From Antilocapra americana (Eukaryota > Chordata > Mammalia > Artiodactyla > Antilocapridae), in NCBI GenBank assembly GCA_007570785.1, contig ML662466.1, positions 1,498,938 to 1,562,937 of the forward strand: DNA of 64,000 nucleotides, in the 5' to 3' direction. The first letter of the stretch is position 1. Every line of letters starts with the position of its first letter. The position numbers and the translations under genes are program-made. Below, one piece after another: positions 23,765 through 35,239 of this stretch. A model generated the notes under the pieces. It was not told the origin of the DNA and searched no databases. It saw nothing but the letters and a program-made list of their open reading frames with translations.

Positions 23765-23956
23765 AGCAAGCTGATAGCAGGGAAGATCATCCCAGCCATT
23801 GCTAAAACCACAGCCGCTATAGTTGGCCTTGTTTGTTTGGAGCTGTACAAAGTGGTAGAGGGACACCAGCAGTTTGAGTCCTATAAAAATAGCTTCATCA
23901 ACTTGGCCCTGCCCTTTTTCTGCTTCTCTGGGCCCCTTCCCCCACCCCGTCACCAG
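23765..23956 (+). pseudogene. UBA1Y: UBA1Y exon O
   Basis: 64 codons, open: [35 protein letters not shown] and NLALPFF.FS.P segments match UBA1. Donor gtaatt is good. Confidence 0.9.
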
Positions 23957-24222
23957 GTAATTTCTTGTGTTTGTGGAAAACTTTGGCACTATGCATCAGA
24001 GAGTGATACTACGTATGTGTACGAGTAGGTGGTGTATGTATCTTACCCTTGGAGAACTGGCTCTGGTTTTCATTATACTGGAGGTTTGCCTTAATTTTGT
24101 GCACCCTGTGTCCATTGTTTGAATCTATGCACTGTGGAAATGAAACCAGCATATTTGTGATTTAAGGAGGAGAATGTAGTCTGGGCTTGTCCCTGGTTGA
24201 CTCTACTGTGCTTTACCCCCAG

Positions 24223-24324
24223 TTTTATAACCAAGAGTGGACACTTTGGGATCGCTTTGTGGTACAGGGGCTGCAGCCTGATGGTAAAGAGATGACCCTC
24301 AAGCAGTTCCTTGAGCACTTTAAG
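24223..24324 (+). pseudogene. UBA1Y: UBA1Y exon P
   Basis: 34 codons, open: [20 protein letters not shown] and [14 protein letters not shown]. This is the start of the ubiquitin-fold domain that recruits E2 enzymes in UBA1. Both splice sites are good. Confidence 0.9.
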
Positions 24325-24428
24325 GTAAGGCTCCTTCTTCACTTACTACATGTAGGGTAGTGCTTGCCCTGATTCCTGGTTTTATCCATCCTAGTGACAC
24401 TGTTGCCCCTCCTTTTTACTATCTTCAG

Positions 24429-24529
24429 GCAAAGCACAAATTGGAGATCACCATGCTATCCCAAAGTGTATCCATGCTCTACTCCTTTTTCATGCCACCC
24501 AGCAAGCTGAAAGAACGGATAAATCAATA
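24429..24529 (+). pseudogene. UBA1Y: UBA1Y exon Q
   Basis: Encodes [20 protein letters not shown] and [12 protein letters not shown]. Ends in ...CAATA; joined to the first G of exon R it creates TAG where UBA1 has a proline codon. Confidence 0.9.
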
Positions 24530-24687
24530 GTGAGTTGGACTCCCTGGACAGGGAGAAAGATGTCCTGTCTGGGCTAGGAACCATCAGCTCTTTATGCAAC
24601 TCATATTTACTGTTTTCCTTAGTTATTTGCCCCTATATGTCCTTTCCCCTTTTTCTGCTTACCTGACCCTGGTATTCCTCATACTAG

Positions 24688-24823
24688 GATGACAGAAATT
24701 GTGAGTCAAGTACCAAAGCAAAAGCTGGGACACCACGTGCAAATATTGGTGCTTGAGCTGTGTTGCAATAATGAGGATGGTGAAGATGCAGAGGTTCCTT
24801 ATGTATGATACACCATTTGCTAA
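24688..24823 (+). pseudogene. UBA1Y: UBA1Y exon R (terminal coding exon)
   Basis: Encodes [20 protein letters not shown], then [17 protein letters not shown], then TGA at 24806-24808 in place of the arginine codon of the UBA1 end (VRYTIR). The ancestral stop position is TAA at 24821-24823, so this stop alone would remove only four residues. Confidence 0.9.
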
Positions 24824-24958
24824 TTCCTTTATGCTCCTCTGTCATGTTTAGTCAATGCAGTCTATTTTCATTTTGCTTATGTTTCTGGCAAAAGCTGAGC
24901 CTTAAGTACTTTTGAGAACTTGTTGTTGTGGCTTTGTGTGTTTAGTGTTGGAATTCTT

Positions 24959-24964
24959 AATAAA
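24959..24964 (+). terminator. Polyadenylation signal of UBA1Y
   Basis: AATAAA about 135 bases after the ancestral stop codon, a distance suited to a short UBA1 3' UTR. Confidence 0.7.
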
Positions 24965-25452
24965 GAGGCATTAATCCAAGTGTGCCATGTCCTTCCTTTG
25001 GAAAAGGCCTGAACTCAGTTAACTTTGGAAGGAGTATTTTCACATATTAATCCAAAAGGCTCTGCACCACACCAGGATGAAATTTTCTTAAATCCAGGGT
25101 TATCAGATAAGACTAAATACAGTTGTTCTGCCACATGCTTGCTTTGCTCCATTTCCTCCTGCCCTCAGCTTACAAACAAATAGACACACTTGTAGGTTGG
25201 ATGTAGAACATATCTAGCCTTACCATGTGCATTAAATCTGATTCAGTTCTACTGCCTTGCCTTCCCTAAGTATCTTACAATAACAGTTTGCAAGGTGGTA
25301 GATTCTGGGTCTGGATTACGGGTCTGAATTCTAAATATTTCCAGTGTGAATTTTCTTTGTTTTGTCTCTTGCATGATAGGAAAAAGAGTTGTTTGGAAGA
25401 ATAAAAAGATTTAATTAATATCTATAAGTGTTGCAAGTAGTACTGCACATGT

Positions 25453-25480
25453 TTATATATATATATATATATATATATAT
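25453..25480. repeat. (AT)n microsatellite
   Basis: About 14 AT units. Confidence 0.95.
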
Positions 25481-25598
25481 TAAGAACATACTTCAGCTTC
25501 TCTGTGTCATACAGCTTGGTCCTCCTCTTGCTTACTTGCACTCAGATGGTTTGTAACCATCCTTTTTTTGCTGTGTGGGACCCTCATCTTAAGCTCTG

Positions 25599-25642
25599 CT
25601 TAACTGAGGTTTCATGGCCACTTAACTGAGGTTTCATGGCCA
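25599..25642. repeat. 22-bp perfect tandem duplication
   Basis: The unit at 25599-25620 is repeated exactly at 25621-25642. Confidence 0.95.
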
Positions 25643-28600
25643 TAACATGTATTGTATACATACGAGGAAATTATTGACTGGAAAAGAGAAGTCCTTTTCT
25701 GCTTTACCCTGCTTCCCTCAGCCATGGGTTTCCCTGTTTTCCCCTTAAATATCAGCAGACTGGGAAGATTTAAAGGGTTTTATCTCATAGATGAACAGAG
25801 TATAATCAGTAGCCACACAACCACTGCAGAGCACAGCAGCCACACTGTCCAGATAGCTGAAGGAATGAGTGTTTTCAGCTGCAGCTGGATCTCTTCCTTA
25901 CCCTCTGGTACCAACTTAGGTGCTTTAAGGTAACTACTAAAACCCTTTGTATGTCACCCAGATATGTAAGACCCTTGTTCTCACACACCAGTTTGAAATA
26001 TCCCTTATTCCTCCACTCAAACCTGGATATTGGAATTAGCTCAGCCAGTCCATGAACCAGGCAGGCCTGTCAAAATCTGAGCTGCTGTCTCTGACAGCTG
26101 CAGCCCAGACACCTTGTATGCCCTTGACTTTGTGGCCACACTAGTAATCTGCAGTGTGACCTCAGTTTTTCCATAGGTTCTTTTTGTTCCCAACAAAGCC
26201 TTGGGCATAAGGAACAGATTTTCTTTATTGTGGTGTCTTACTGAGTGGCAGTGCTACTGTCAAGTTTAAACAGAGAAGTTACTCCAGAGAATAAAAAAGA
26301 GAATAGGCACTTTTGCATCCTCATTGCTCTGCAGCCCTGAAGACACTAGCACTTATCCACTGTTTCCATCAGTCTAGTGTTCAAAGATTATCTAAAAACT
26401 GTATTTCTCTACCTCTTTTCTGCACTCTTATAGTTCCAGATCCTCTAGTACACCATTGTGGGACTGTCTGGACAAATAGAAAGGTTTTGTTGCTCAGCAA
26501 TATAGGTCTTAAACCTCATGTGGCCATTTAGCACTTGAACATAGGCTACTGCTACTGATTAACTTAATGTTTCATTTTTTTGGAAATTGAAATACCTACA
26601 TGTATAAAGGAGATATCCCACTGAACAGCAAAATGTCCCTGCTCCTTGGCCTTCATCTCCATCAACTTCTGAATCAATGAAGAACCACACTGCCAAGGAA
26701 GAGACCCCCAGAGAAAGAAAATGATTCAAGTCAGGGCTTTCAGACTGAGCAATGGAGCATCTTCTGAAGGAACGCTATTGCCTAGTCCCTGGAACTGAAT
26801 GCCAGCAGGCCCTAAACTGACCCCAAGGGAACTGCACCCTCATCCCATTAGTCACAGTGCCAAGGTATCTATATGCAAAGAGCCCTTGCATATATCCTTG
26901 CTTCTGATGCCTTAGAAGGCCCTTTTTGGTGCCTTAGCTCATGCCTCCTATGGGCAAAAAGCAGGATCTCTGCCAAATGCAAAAGAGGCCTTGATTCCAC
27001 CCTTGATTTCTCCTAAATGCAGCATCACTATTTGCTAAATGCCAAGGCTCTTCAGTTGCAATCACTAGGTTGACCTAGGATTCCCTATAGTCTGGCATCC
27101 CTGCTAGCCTACACAGCCCACATGCCATGGACAATCATATCTTGTTGGCCCCGGATATCCAAGACGCTCACTTGGAATCCAGAGTCCCTCTAAATGTCAC
27201 CTGGTACAGATCCCCTTCGACAAAATCAGAGATTCTGCTCCAGCGAGACTGTCAGAATCCTTCCTCAGGGGCACACCTCTACCCCTGTGGCCTCCACAGC
27301 CAGGGTCAAGATGCCAGAGGGGGGAAAAAAATCTGGTTAGGATTTTCACAAGAGCAATGGAGCATCTTTGCCAGGATTTCTATGGCCTAGCCCCTGGAAG
27401 CTGAACACCAGCAGGCTCTGAACTGACCCCTGAGTCATCCCCGGTTTCCACTATCCCTAGGTCCCTTGGGACATGCAACCAGCCCACCATCCTTGTTTCC
27501 TCCCTGTTCCCTCCCTCACAGGCATGCCCCGCAGAGGGGCGCACATGTACACGACACACCTATGCTTTCATCACATTTCTGCACTTCCAGGTAGGCTGGA
27601 AGTGCCTGCAGGCATGCCATGCTCACCCCCTGTCTCTCCAAGGATGCCTGGGGTTTCCAAAGGACAGGCTACCTTAGCATGTCTGACATTTTGTCTCACA
27701 TCATGCCAGTATGTGCCAACCTTGGGGATGGAGGGTGTTGGCTGATGGGCTGGCCCTAGGCACAACTGGCCCAAGACCTTTCCTGATCTCCTTCTCATGT
27801 GTGTGGGACAAGTCTCCAGTGCAGCAGGCTCTCTGTGCTACTTCCTCCTTCAGCTCTATGCCTTTTTCTGCAGGACCTCAGCCTCCTCACCATCCCGGCT
27901 CCTGCCGTAGCCACGTCCACCATTTGCACAAGCCAGCTGGTGAGCGTGTTTCTGTCTCTTGGTCTAGTTGTACATATCTAGAGCCACAGTTGGAACTTAC
28001 CGCTGACCATCCTTCCCTCATCCCCGTCCTGGACAGGGTCACTGTGTCGATGAACCACCCTCAGTCTGAAACGCGTCATGCCTCCTCTTCTGGTGGCTCT
28101 ATGCCTCCTCTCCTGTCGCCTTCATCTCTGCATCTGCCCTGGGCCAGACACATAGGCACAGACCCACACAGACACAGGTGGTACAAGCACACATGTGTGT
28201 ACACACACACATGCACTGCACGAGGATACAAATGCAAATAGGGAGCACAGGTGCTTCAGTAGCTGAAGACACCCAAGTCCAGCAATGTGGGAAATGGCAT
28301 CAGTAGGCACCCTGTCCTGCCCTCGGGGTTCCCTGTCCACCCCCTCTCCCAGCTCTTCTTTATTTTCACCAACTAGCCTTAAGTTGATCCCAACACTGAC
28401 TGTGTGGTGATGGTGAGAGGCTGACTGGTGGATGTAGAAATTCCCAGAAAACCCTAAAGTCAGCATACAAGGGCACTGGGACCCCAGAGAGGATGTCCTT
28501 CCAATGATGGGTCTTCCCAGGTGGAGGGGCAAGTGTGAAGGGCCCAAACAATCTCAGACTCAGGGAGCAGCAGGAGACCTATGGATGGCAGGACCTGGGG

Positions 28601-28888
28601 AAGGAGGGTTCTAACAAAGACGTTTAATTCACCCTGCCTCTAGCAGAATCATGTAGAACTCTCATAATGCAAACACAACTGCTTTGAGGGAGGCTTGTTT
28701 CACTCACAGACATACCGAGTTTCTAGCCTAGAGTTTCAGCAGGTCACCTGCTATGTGCATGACCTTAATCCAGTCTCTGCAGCCAGCTTGCATGAGCATG
28801 AACATCCTCACTGGGAAATGGGAGTCTTCTGGTCTCTACACTGACCTGTCAGAACCCACGTCCTGACCCATAACAACCCTTGTTTCTG

Positions 28889-28960
28889 TCAGTAACCTCT
28901 CATGGCAGGACTGGTGTCGTACCAAAAGGGATCTTCCTACACATCTTTGTTGATGATCTT
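28889..28960 (-). pseudogene. TSPY: TSPY exon 6
   Basis: Acceptor gttgccag. Encodes KIINKDV, TAG where tryptophan is expected, then EDPFWYDTSPAMRGY and TGA at 28889-28891. Confidence 0.75.
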
Positions 28961-29073
28961 CTGGCAACATGAGCAAAGTCAGCCCAGGGCTGACCAGGCC
29001 CTGAACTCTCCAATGAGCAGTCAAGGACTCCAACATCAACTGCCATCTGTACACAGGCGTAAAGCAACCCGAC

Positions 29074-29149
29074 CTCAGAAATCATGTTGGATTCTGGGCC
29101 ATTGTTGTCTGACAACCAGTTGAGAAAGTTAAAGCTCCTGACATCCAGC
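29074..29149 (-). pseudogene. TSPY: TSPY exon 5
   Basis: Acceptor agctgcag, donor gtcggg. Encodes LDVRSFNFLNWLSDNNGPES followed by NMISE, open. Confidence 0.85.
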
Positions 29150-29167
29150 CTGCAGCTGGGTGCTCAC

Positions 29168-29219
29168 CAATAAAAATCCGAGAAGCAGTGGACCAGAGTG
29201 GAACGGCGTACCCCATACC
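29168..29219 (-). pseudogene. TSPY: TSPY exon 4
   Basis: Acceptor ccaccag, donor gtgagc. Encodes YGVRRSTLVHCFSDFYW, aligning with the YRASHSTPIEWYPDYE region of human TSPY. Confidence 0.75.
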
Positions 29220-29311
29220 CTGGTGGAAGACAGGGCAGACAGATGATCCCGCAAGTGGAGCATCTGCACCCTTGGGCACCCACACACACCACCCCGGCAG
29301 CCACTTCGTAT

Positions 29312-29428
29312 CAGTGATGTTGAAGTAACACTCCTTAGTGATCATTGTGTTCTAGAAGTAGGGGTTGTCCTGAAAGGAAAATATCAGCTTGCAGCGGGAC
29401 TGTGGATGGCTCAGCACCTGCACCTGCT
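29312..29428 (-). pseudogene. TSPY: TSPY exon 3, stop and lost donor
   Basis: Acceptor ctgtcag; encodes LSHPQSRCKLIFSFQDNPYF, stop (29352-29354), NTMITKECYFNIT. The donor at the homologous position begins AT instead of GT. Confidence 0.8.
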
Positions 29429-29599
29429 CTGACAGGGAGAAGGGAAAAGGTGGAAGCCACTCAGGGCCTCAGCTTGCCTCCCAGGCAGGCATTAACAGCT
29501 TCCACGACGCCTCTCCAGACTCACAGCACAGGCACACGGAGAACATGATGCCCCAAATCCCCACCCAGGACCCACACCCTCCTGGCCTAGTCTCCCACC

Positions 29600-29682
29600 C
29601 TGACCTTCAAGTCCTTCATGTAGCTAAGAATGTCTTCATCTTGGTTACTGATAATGACAGACCCCTGGAGGTGGTTCATAAT
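29600..29682 (-). pseudogene. TSPY: TSPY exon 2
   Basis: Acceptor gaagcag, then IMNHLQGSVIISNQDEDILS and YMKDLKV. The donor region reads gggtggga where the related plus-strand copy at 51.26 kb has gtgagg, so this donor may be impaired; the lower boundary is uncertain by one or two bases. Confidence 0.85.
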
Positions 29683-30461
29683 CTGCTTCAGGTCAAGGAG
29701 CCAGTCATGCCACATACTGGGCAAGGAAGAACCACGAGCAACAGCCCTAGTCTGAGGCAGGAGAAGGACTTGACAACAGACATCCACAAGATTGCTGGGC
29801 ATTCCCGCTTGCCTGGCCACCTGTGACTCCTCAGGCCCTGCCATACCATCAGACACAATCATGGCTCTGGGTTCACCATGGAGTTCTGCATCTGAGGTGG
29901 TCTGCTTTCCCCAGGCCGGGTCTCTCTCTGAACTTTCCTGTCCTCCTCCTGACCTGTGTGTGCTGGGTAGTGGCATGTCACTGCTTACATGCTCAGGATT
30001 TCAAACAGTGTCTGAAATCTAAGCCATGGGGAGTGGGGGGAGGGGGGAAGAGGGTGGTGTGTGTGTCACAATAGTGGTGTGTTAGTGTGCAGGTGTGTGT
30101 GTTTGTGCCTCCCGCTGTCTCAACTATGTCCCAGGACCATCAAGATTTACAACAATGGCTCTTTGGGGTTACGACTCTCCTCTACCTTGTCTGATCATTC
30201 CTGACCTAGAGCCCTCGGGTACTGGTCCTCCTCTAATGCAGGGCTAATGGAGACATCCTAAGTCATGGCTGGAAACTTGCAGGTGTCAGGCTGCCCAGAC
30301 TCCACCCCATTGTGCCTTTGGAGCCTGTCACTCGTCAGCCCCAACTTCCTTCAGGGGACCCCTTGCATTGCCTGTGCCCTCGCCCCCACCTCTCCTCCTT
30401 CTCCTGCTCTTGCCCCTCCTCTTCCTGAGTGGCAGACCCCAAGGAACAGCAGTAAGGATAC

Positions 30462-31001
30462 AACATTGGCCCAGAATCCAGGGATGTTTTGGATGATGGC
30501 ACTTCTCTGAGCCAAGTGCTGCTGCCTCCTCTGACAGTTTCTGCCAATGAGCCAAATGTAGGCCTGGCGGTCTCTCTCATTCTCACAGCTCAGTTCCTCC
30601 TGAAGGGCAGCCAGTGCCTGCAAAGTGTCTACTGCCCGCTGCTCACTTGGGCCTCCGCTCCTCCTGCGTATTTTCCTCTTGCTCCTGGTGGACCTGTGCT
30701 ACTGCTCCTCATCTGCCACCATCTCCACCTCCTCCATGATGTCTTCCACCAGCAGCTGGAACTCCTGCCCTATCCCTGAAACTTCTCTTTCCACCAGGGC
30801 CCCGCCTTCCTCGACTGCCTCTACCCTGAAGAGGTGACCTCCTTGCCTAGAATACCACAATGTGCCTGCAGGATCCCTGCTTTGCACAGCATCATGATGG
30901 CAGGCCTCGAGGCTCCTGCTCCCTGAATAGCCAGGCTCACAGCTAAGAACGTCCAGAATCCCAAGGTGCTCCCACCTATGTCTAGTTGTCTCACACTCCA
31001 T
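30462..31001 (-). pseudogene. TSPY: TSPY exon 1
   Basis: 540 bases from the ATG to a GTATCC donor. One frame throughout, interrupted by TAG at 30699-30701. Ends with QRSAIIQNIPGFWANV, the TSPY signature at this exon boundary. Confidence 0.85.
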
Positions 31002-33205
31002 GTGACACTGGCTGTAGCCCAGATTTTGGGTATCTACAAGGGGCTAGAAATGAAAACACAGTTTGTTACAGACACAGCTGGCCCACTCATTTCAGGAACC
31101 CTATGGCAAGAACTGGCTCCTTCTGCAGGGTGCCCTAAGACTTAGGAAAGTGGTGGGGAACTGCCTCAGTTAACGTATGCATTTTGTGCAGGGTCATGGT
31201 TGCACAGTGGGTCCCTAGTCTTCTAGAGCTCTGAGGCTTGCCCAGGTGCTGGAGCCAAATCATTTTCCAATCTAGCTAGGAGCTAGACTTTCCCCGAGCC
31301 CAGAGGGAATCTCCCCAGTCTCCAGATCTCCTGTACCCCCAGGGGGCCACCTCTGCTCTGTTAAGCCCCTGGACCTCAGGGAGGTCATTGGTCTTGCATC
31401 TGGCCACCACCTCAGGGCCCACTGCTCTTGACTTTGCCTCTGGAAACTCAATCCACATACTCCCATATCGAAAGAGCAATACTCCCAACCAAAGGCAGAG
31501 TCAAAGTGGCTGGATAGTTTCCTCCAGAAGACAGGGACAGGTTGGTGTCTGGATGATAGGGGAGTGGGTACACACTCACCTGTTTGTTCCAGGTGAGTTC
31601 CACTGCTCAGGGGCACCAGAGACATAGGGTACAGAGTTCTCTCTGTGTATGTGCTTCTGACATAACACTGTTTCCCTGGGCGACACTGTTTCCCTGATCA
31701 CCCTCTGTGTGTGTAATAGAGGCTGGTGTCTGTGTGTCTACATCTCTAACTGCTGCTGTTGCCCTCTGCCACTCTCTGGACACCAGAGCTCATAAAAGAT
31801 GCTTAACCTTGCCATGAAGCCAAACCCCATTCCTCCTGAGTGAGACACACTCATGGGAGGTCAGACTTCCTCAGTCCACATAGTTGGAGCATGCATCTCA
31901 AACCTGAGAGGCAAACACAGCCACTCTGCAGAACCACAGAAGGTGACGGGCATCCCTCCCCCAACTCAGGGCAGATATGAATACTGAACAGGACTAAGGC
32001 AGCTTGGCCACACTTTGGATAGAGGGAGAAATGGGACACATTATTGCTGGCATGAGGGAACTCCCTGAACCTTGTTTGAATGCCAGCCAGTGACATGATA
32101 AGACAGCTCCCTATTAAGAGCCACTACTAACCAGTGCCGGATGCATGGAAGTATGCCAATTTACCATATAGAGGCCCTTTCGAAGTGGTTCTGCTTTTGT
32201 GCAGCCTCTAGGGTAGAACATATCCCAAGCTACCTCATAACCACAGCCCTGTGCAGCCAGGAGTAGGGAGAGAATCAACCTAAGTGATCCTTTGTGTGGT
32301 CCCAGTACCCAAGCAATATTCATAGAGTTTATAAAGAGTGATGTTTCAAGTGGCAGACTCTGCAGGTATCAGGTGCTTATGCTACAGTGCCCATCAGTCT
32401 CCAGATCCTTACAAAAAGGGCAATGGGGTGCTCATGTGCCTTTACAGGTCATAGAAAGAAAGCTCCTACAGTTGAGAAGGACAGAAAGGTCCTTGTAGCT
32501 GGGTGTCCTAGGGACTGTGCTGGAAATTGATGCCATTCTGTTTCCTGGGTCATTTTCATCCTCACTGACTGCTCCCAGATGCCTTCTTTCTGCCTCTCTC
32601 TTATGCCCATAGATCCAAGGTGGGACAGCATGTTTCCACATATAGCTTGCTTTCTCTATGATATCCTTGGGCTAGATTTCCCTGGCTTAATTTCTTCTCC
32701 TGGTCCATGGTCTATGTATCTTTCACAGACTATTTCATGTTTTCTATGTACATTTTTCCATCCTGTGGCCAAGCCAGATGCAACAGGTCACATACACAGG
32801 TGTGCTGGCATGCACAAAACACACCCACACACCCAAATACCCACCCACCCACCTTCCCACCCCCCCCACACACAAACACACACCCTGGACTCATCTCCAG
32901 CATTTCCAGGCAGAAATGGCTTGTGACAGGTTTACACAGGTAGGACACAGGATATCTGACAGAGGGTCACAGACACTGTCAGAGACAGAGTCACACTCAG
33001 ATTGAGAGGGCCTGGAACAACCAAGTCCAGAGTTGCCCTTGAAAGGTAGAAGAACATCAAGAATCAGCTTTCTCATGAACCGATGAGGTGATCAATGCAG
33101 GACATAAAGTCACATCTTTGGGGCCCCAGTGCCCTGATGTCCCAAGGGACAATCCAAGTGGAGGCCATGGGCCCTTTGCATTATCAGCCTGTTTAGTTCC
33201 CTGCT
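31002..33205. other. TSPY 5' flank and intergenic sequence
   Basis: No gene recognised. Contains a CA/CCCA-rich low-complexity tract at 32815-32885. The part next to 31.0 kb should hold the TSPY 5' UTR and promoter, but I see no convincing TATA box. Confidence 0.5.
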
Positions 33206-33209
33206 CCAC

Positions 33210-35235
33210 AGACTTTTTGAAAAACCTTTTTATTTCGTACTGAACTATAGCTGATTAATAGCACTATGATAGTTTCAGGTGGACAGCAAAGTGACTCAGA
33301 CATACACATACATGTATCCATTTTCTTCAACTCCCCTCCCATTCAGTCTGCCACATAACATTGAACAGAGTTCCCTGTGCTATAGAGTGGATCCTTGCTG
33401 ATTATCCATTTGAAATACTGAAGTGTGTTCATGTTCATCCCAAACTTTCTAACTACCCCTTCTCTTCCCTCTCCCTGCCCTTCCCCCTGGTAACCATACT
33501 TTCATTCTTCTCTAAGTCTGTAAGTCTCTTTCTGTTTTGTTAGTTAACTTATACAGTTTATTTTTAGATTCCACAGATAAGGGATACCATACACTATTTC
33601 TCTCCTGTTTGATTTACTTCATTCCATAGGACAGTCTCTAGGTCCATCCATGTTGCTGCAAATGGCATGATTTTGTTCCATTTTATAAATGAGTAGTTTC
33701 CATTCGATATATGTACCACATCTTTATGCATTCAACTCTTGATGAACTGCTTCTGTGCCTTTGCTATTGTAGATGATGCTATGAACATTAGGGTGCATGT
33801 ACCCATTTTTTTTTCTTTTTTTTTTATTGTTTTTGCCATACAATGTCATAATATCACCATGGGTTTACATATGCTTCCCCTCCAGAACCCCCCTCCCTCC
33901 TCCCTCCCCCCCGGGAAATCTCACTGCACCAGCCCCGAGCATCAATCCCAGGCTGGCGATTGATTAGACATATGATAATTAACTTGTTTCAGTGCCCTTT
34001 TCCCATATCATACCACCCTTACCCTCATCCACAAAGTCCACGAGTCTGTTCTATACATCTGCATTCCTTTTGCTGTCTCGCATGTTCGGTTCTCATTACC
34101 ATCTTTCTAAATTCCATATATATGTGGTAATATACTGTATTGTTGTTTTTGCTTCTGGCTTACTTCACTCTGGATAATGGGCTCCAGTTTCGTCCATCTG
34201 AGTAGAATTGCTTCAAATGATTTTTTTTAATGCTGAGTAATATTCCATTGTGTATATGTACCATGGCTTTCTTATCCATTCGTCAGTTGATGGGCATCTA
34301 GGTTGCTTCCATGTCCTGGCTATTGTAAACAATGCAGCAATGAACACTGGGGTACACGTGGCTCTTTCAAGTCTGGTACACTTTTAGATATTGTTTTCCT
34401 CTGGCTTCATACCCAATAATGGAATGGCAAGGTCATGTGGTAGCTCTCCTTTCAGTTTGTTACAGAATCCCCATACTGTTCTCCATAGTGGCTGTACCAA
34501 TTCACATTCCCTACCAACACTGTAAGAGGGTTCTCTTTTCTCCACAGCCTCTCCAACACATAGTTTTTGAAGATTTTTTTGATGATGGCCATTCTGACTG
34601 ATGTGAAGTGAAAGCTCATTGTAGCTTTGAATTACCTTTCTCTAATAATGAGGGGCACTGAACCTCTTTTCATATGCCTCTTGCCTTCTGTATATCTTCT
34701 TTGAGAAATGTCTGCTTAGGTCTTTTGACCATTTCTTGAGTGGGTGGTTTGTTTCGATGCTGTTAAGCCTTATGAGCTGTTTGTAAATTTTTGAGACAAA
34801 TGACTTGTCAGTCACATCATTTGCAAATATTTTCTCCCAATATGTGGGTTTTCTTTTAATTTTGTTTCTTGTTTCCTTTGTTGTGCAACAGCTCTCAAGT
34901 TTAACTAGGTTCCAATTGCTTATTTTTGTTTCTATGTCCATTCTTACTTGAATGGAATTAGAAGCAGATTTGAAAAAGCTACTGATGCAATTTACATCAG
35001 AGAGTATGCTGTCTCTGTTTTTCTCTAGGAGTTTTGCAGCGTCTGGTCTCATGTTTAGGTGATGAATGCATTTTGAGTTTATTTTTGTGTATGGAGTTAA
35101 AGAGTTACCTTTTTTTTTTCTTCTTAACATGTGGCTATCTAGTTTAACCAGAACTTTTTTTTTTTTGAAGAGTCTGTCTTTCCATAATTGTACAGTCTTT
35201 CCTCCTTTGTCGTAGATTAACTGGCCACTGGTGTG
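33210..35235 (-). mobile_element. Old L1 3' half (minus), with nested younger L1
   Basis: Minus-strand L1 of an older family: 3' UTR at 33210-33808 and the ORF2 C-terminal region at 34372-35235 (open minus-strand stretch 34642-35262 with matches such as [19 protein letters not shown]). Interrupted at 33809-34371 by an L1-BT 3' end in the same orientation. Confidence 0.8.
33809..34371 (-). mobile_element. 5'-truncated L1-BT nested in old L1 (minus)
   Basis: T-rich tail at the left, then the reverse complement of the L1-BT 3' end, closely matching the copy at 10.05 kb. The older L1 resumes after about 34371. Confidence 0.8.
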
Positions 35236-35239
35236 TGTG

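Larger units (their letters stand above)
24985..28888. other. Intergenic stretch between UBA1Y and TSPY pseudogenes
   Basis: Contains (AT)n at 25453-25480, a perfect 22-bp tandem duplication at 25599-25642, a diverged direct repeat (26728-26825 versus 27335-27433) and a CA microsatellite near 28195-28215. Many short open frames but none with recognisable homology. The 27.1-28.9 kb part may be TSPY 3' flank. Confidence 0.5.
28889..31001 (-). pseudogene. TSPY: TSPY pseudogene, six exons
   Basis: TSPY is a testis-expressed SET/NAP-family protein acting in spermatogonia, multicopy on bovid Y chromosomes. On the minus strand six exons in order match it. The start ATG chosen is at 30999-31001, followed by FRVEAVEEGGALVE and LLVEDIMEEVEMVADEE, typical of TSPY exon 1; exon 2 has SNQDEDILSYMKDLKV; exon 3 has FQDNPYF.NTMITKE; exon 5 has SFNFLNWLSDNNGPESN; exon 6 has IINKDV.EDPFWY. 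Introns sit in the TSPY positions, so it is a degenerate gene copy and not a retrocopy. Lesions: TAG in exon 1 (30699-30701), TAG in exon 3 (29352-29354), TAG in exon 6 replacing a tryptophan (28937-28939), and a lost exon 3 donor. No intact product is possible. Confidence 0.9.

Noticed and set aside
27127..28547. Several open frames of 60-176 codons considered as TSPY exons or a new gene
   Set aside because: No match to TSPY or other families; GC-rich sequence gives long chance frames.
29389..29826. 145-codon plus-strand open frame
   Set aside because: Antisense of TSPY exons 2-3; the minus-strand reading explains it.
30328..30586. Alternative minus-strand frames at TSPY exon 1
   Set aside because: Shadows of the TSPY reading frame extending into intron 1.
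32815..32885. Repeated cccacc/cacac units resembling an array
   Set aside because: Simple low-complexity CA/CCCA tract; no CRISPR-like spacing.
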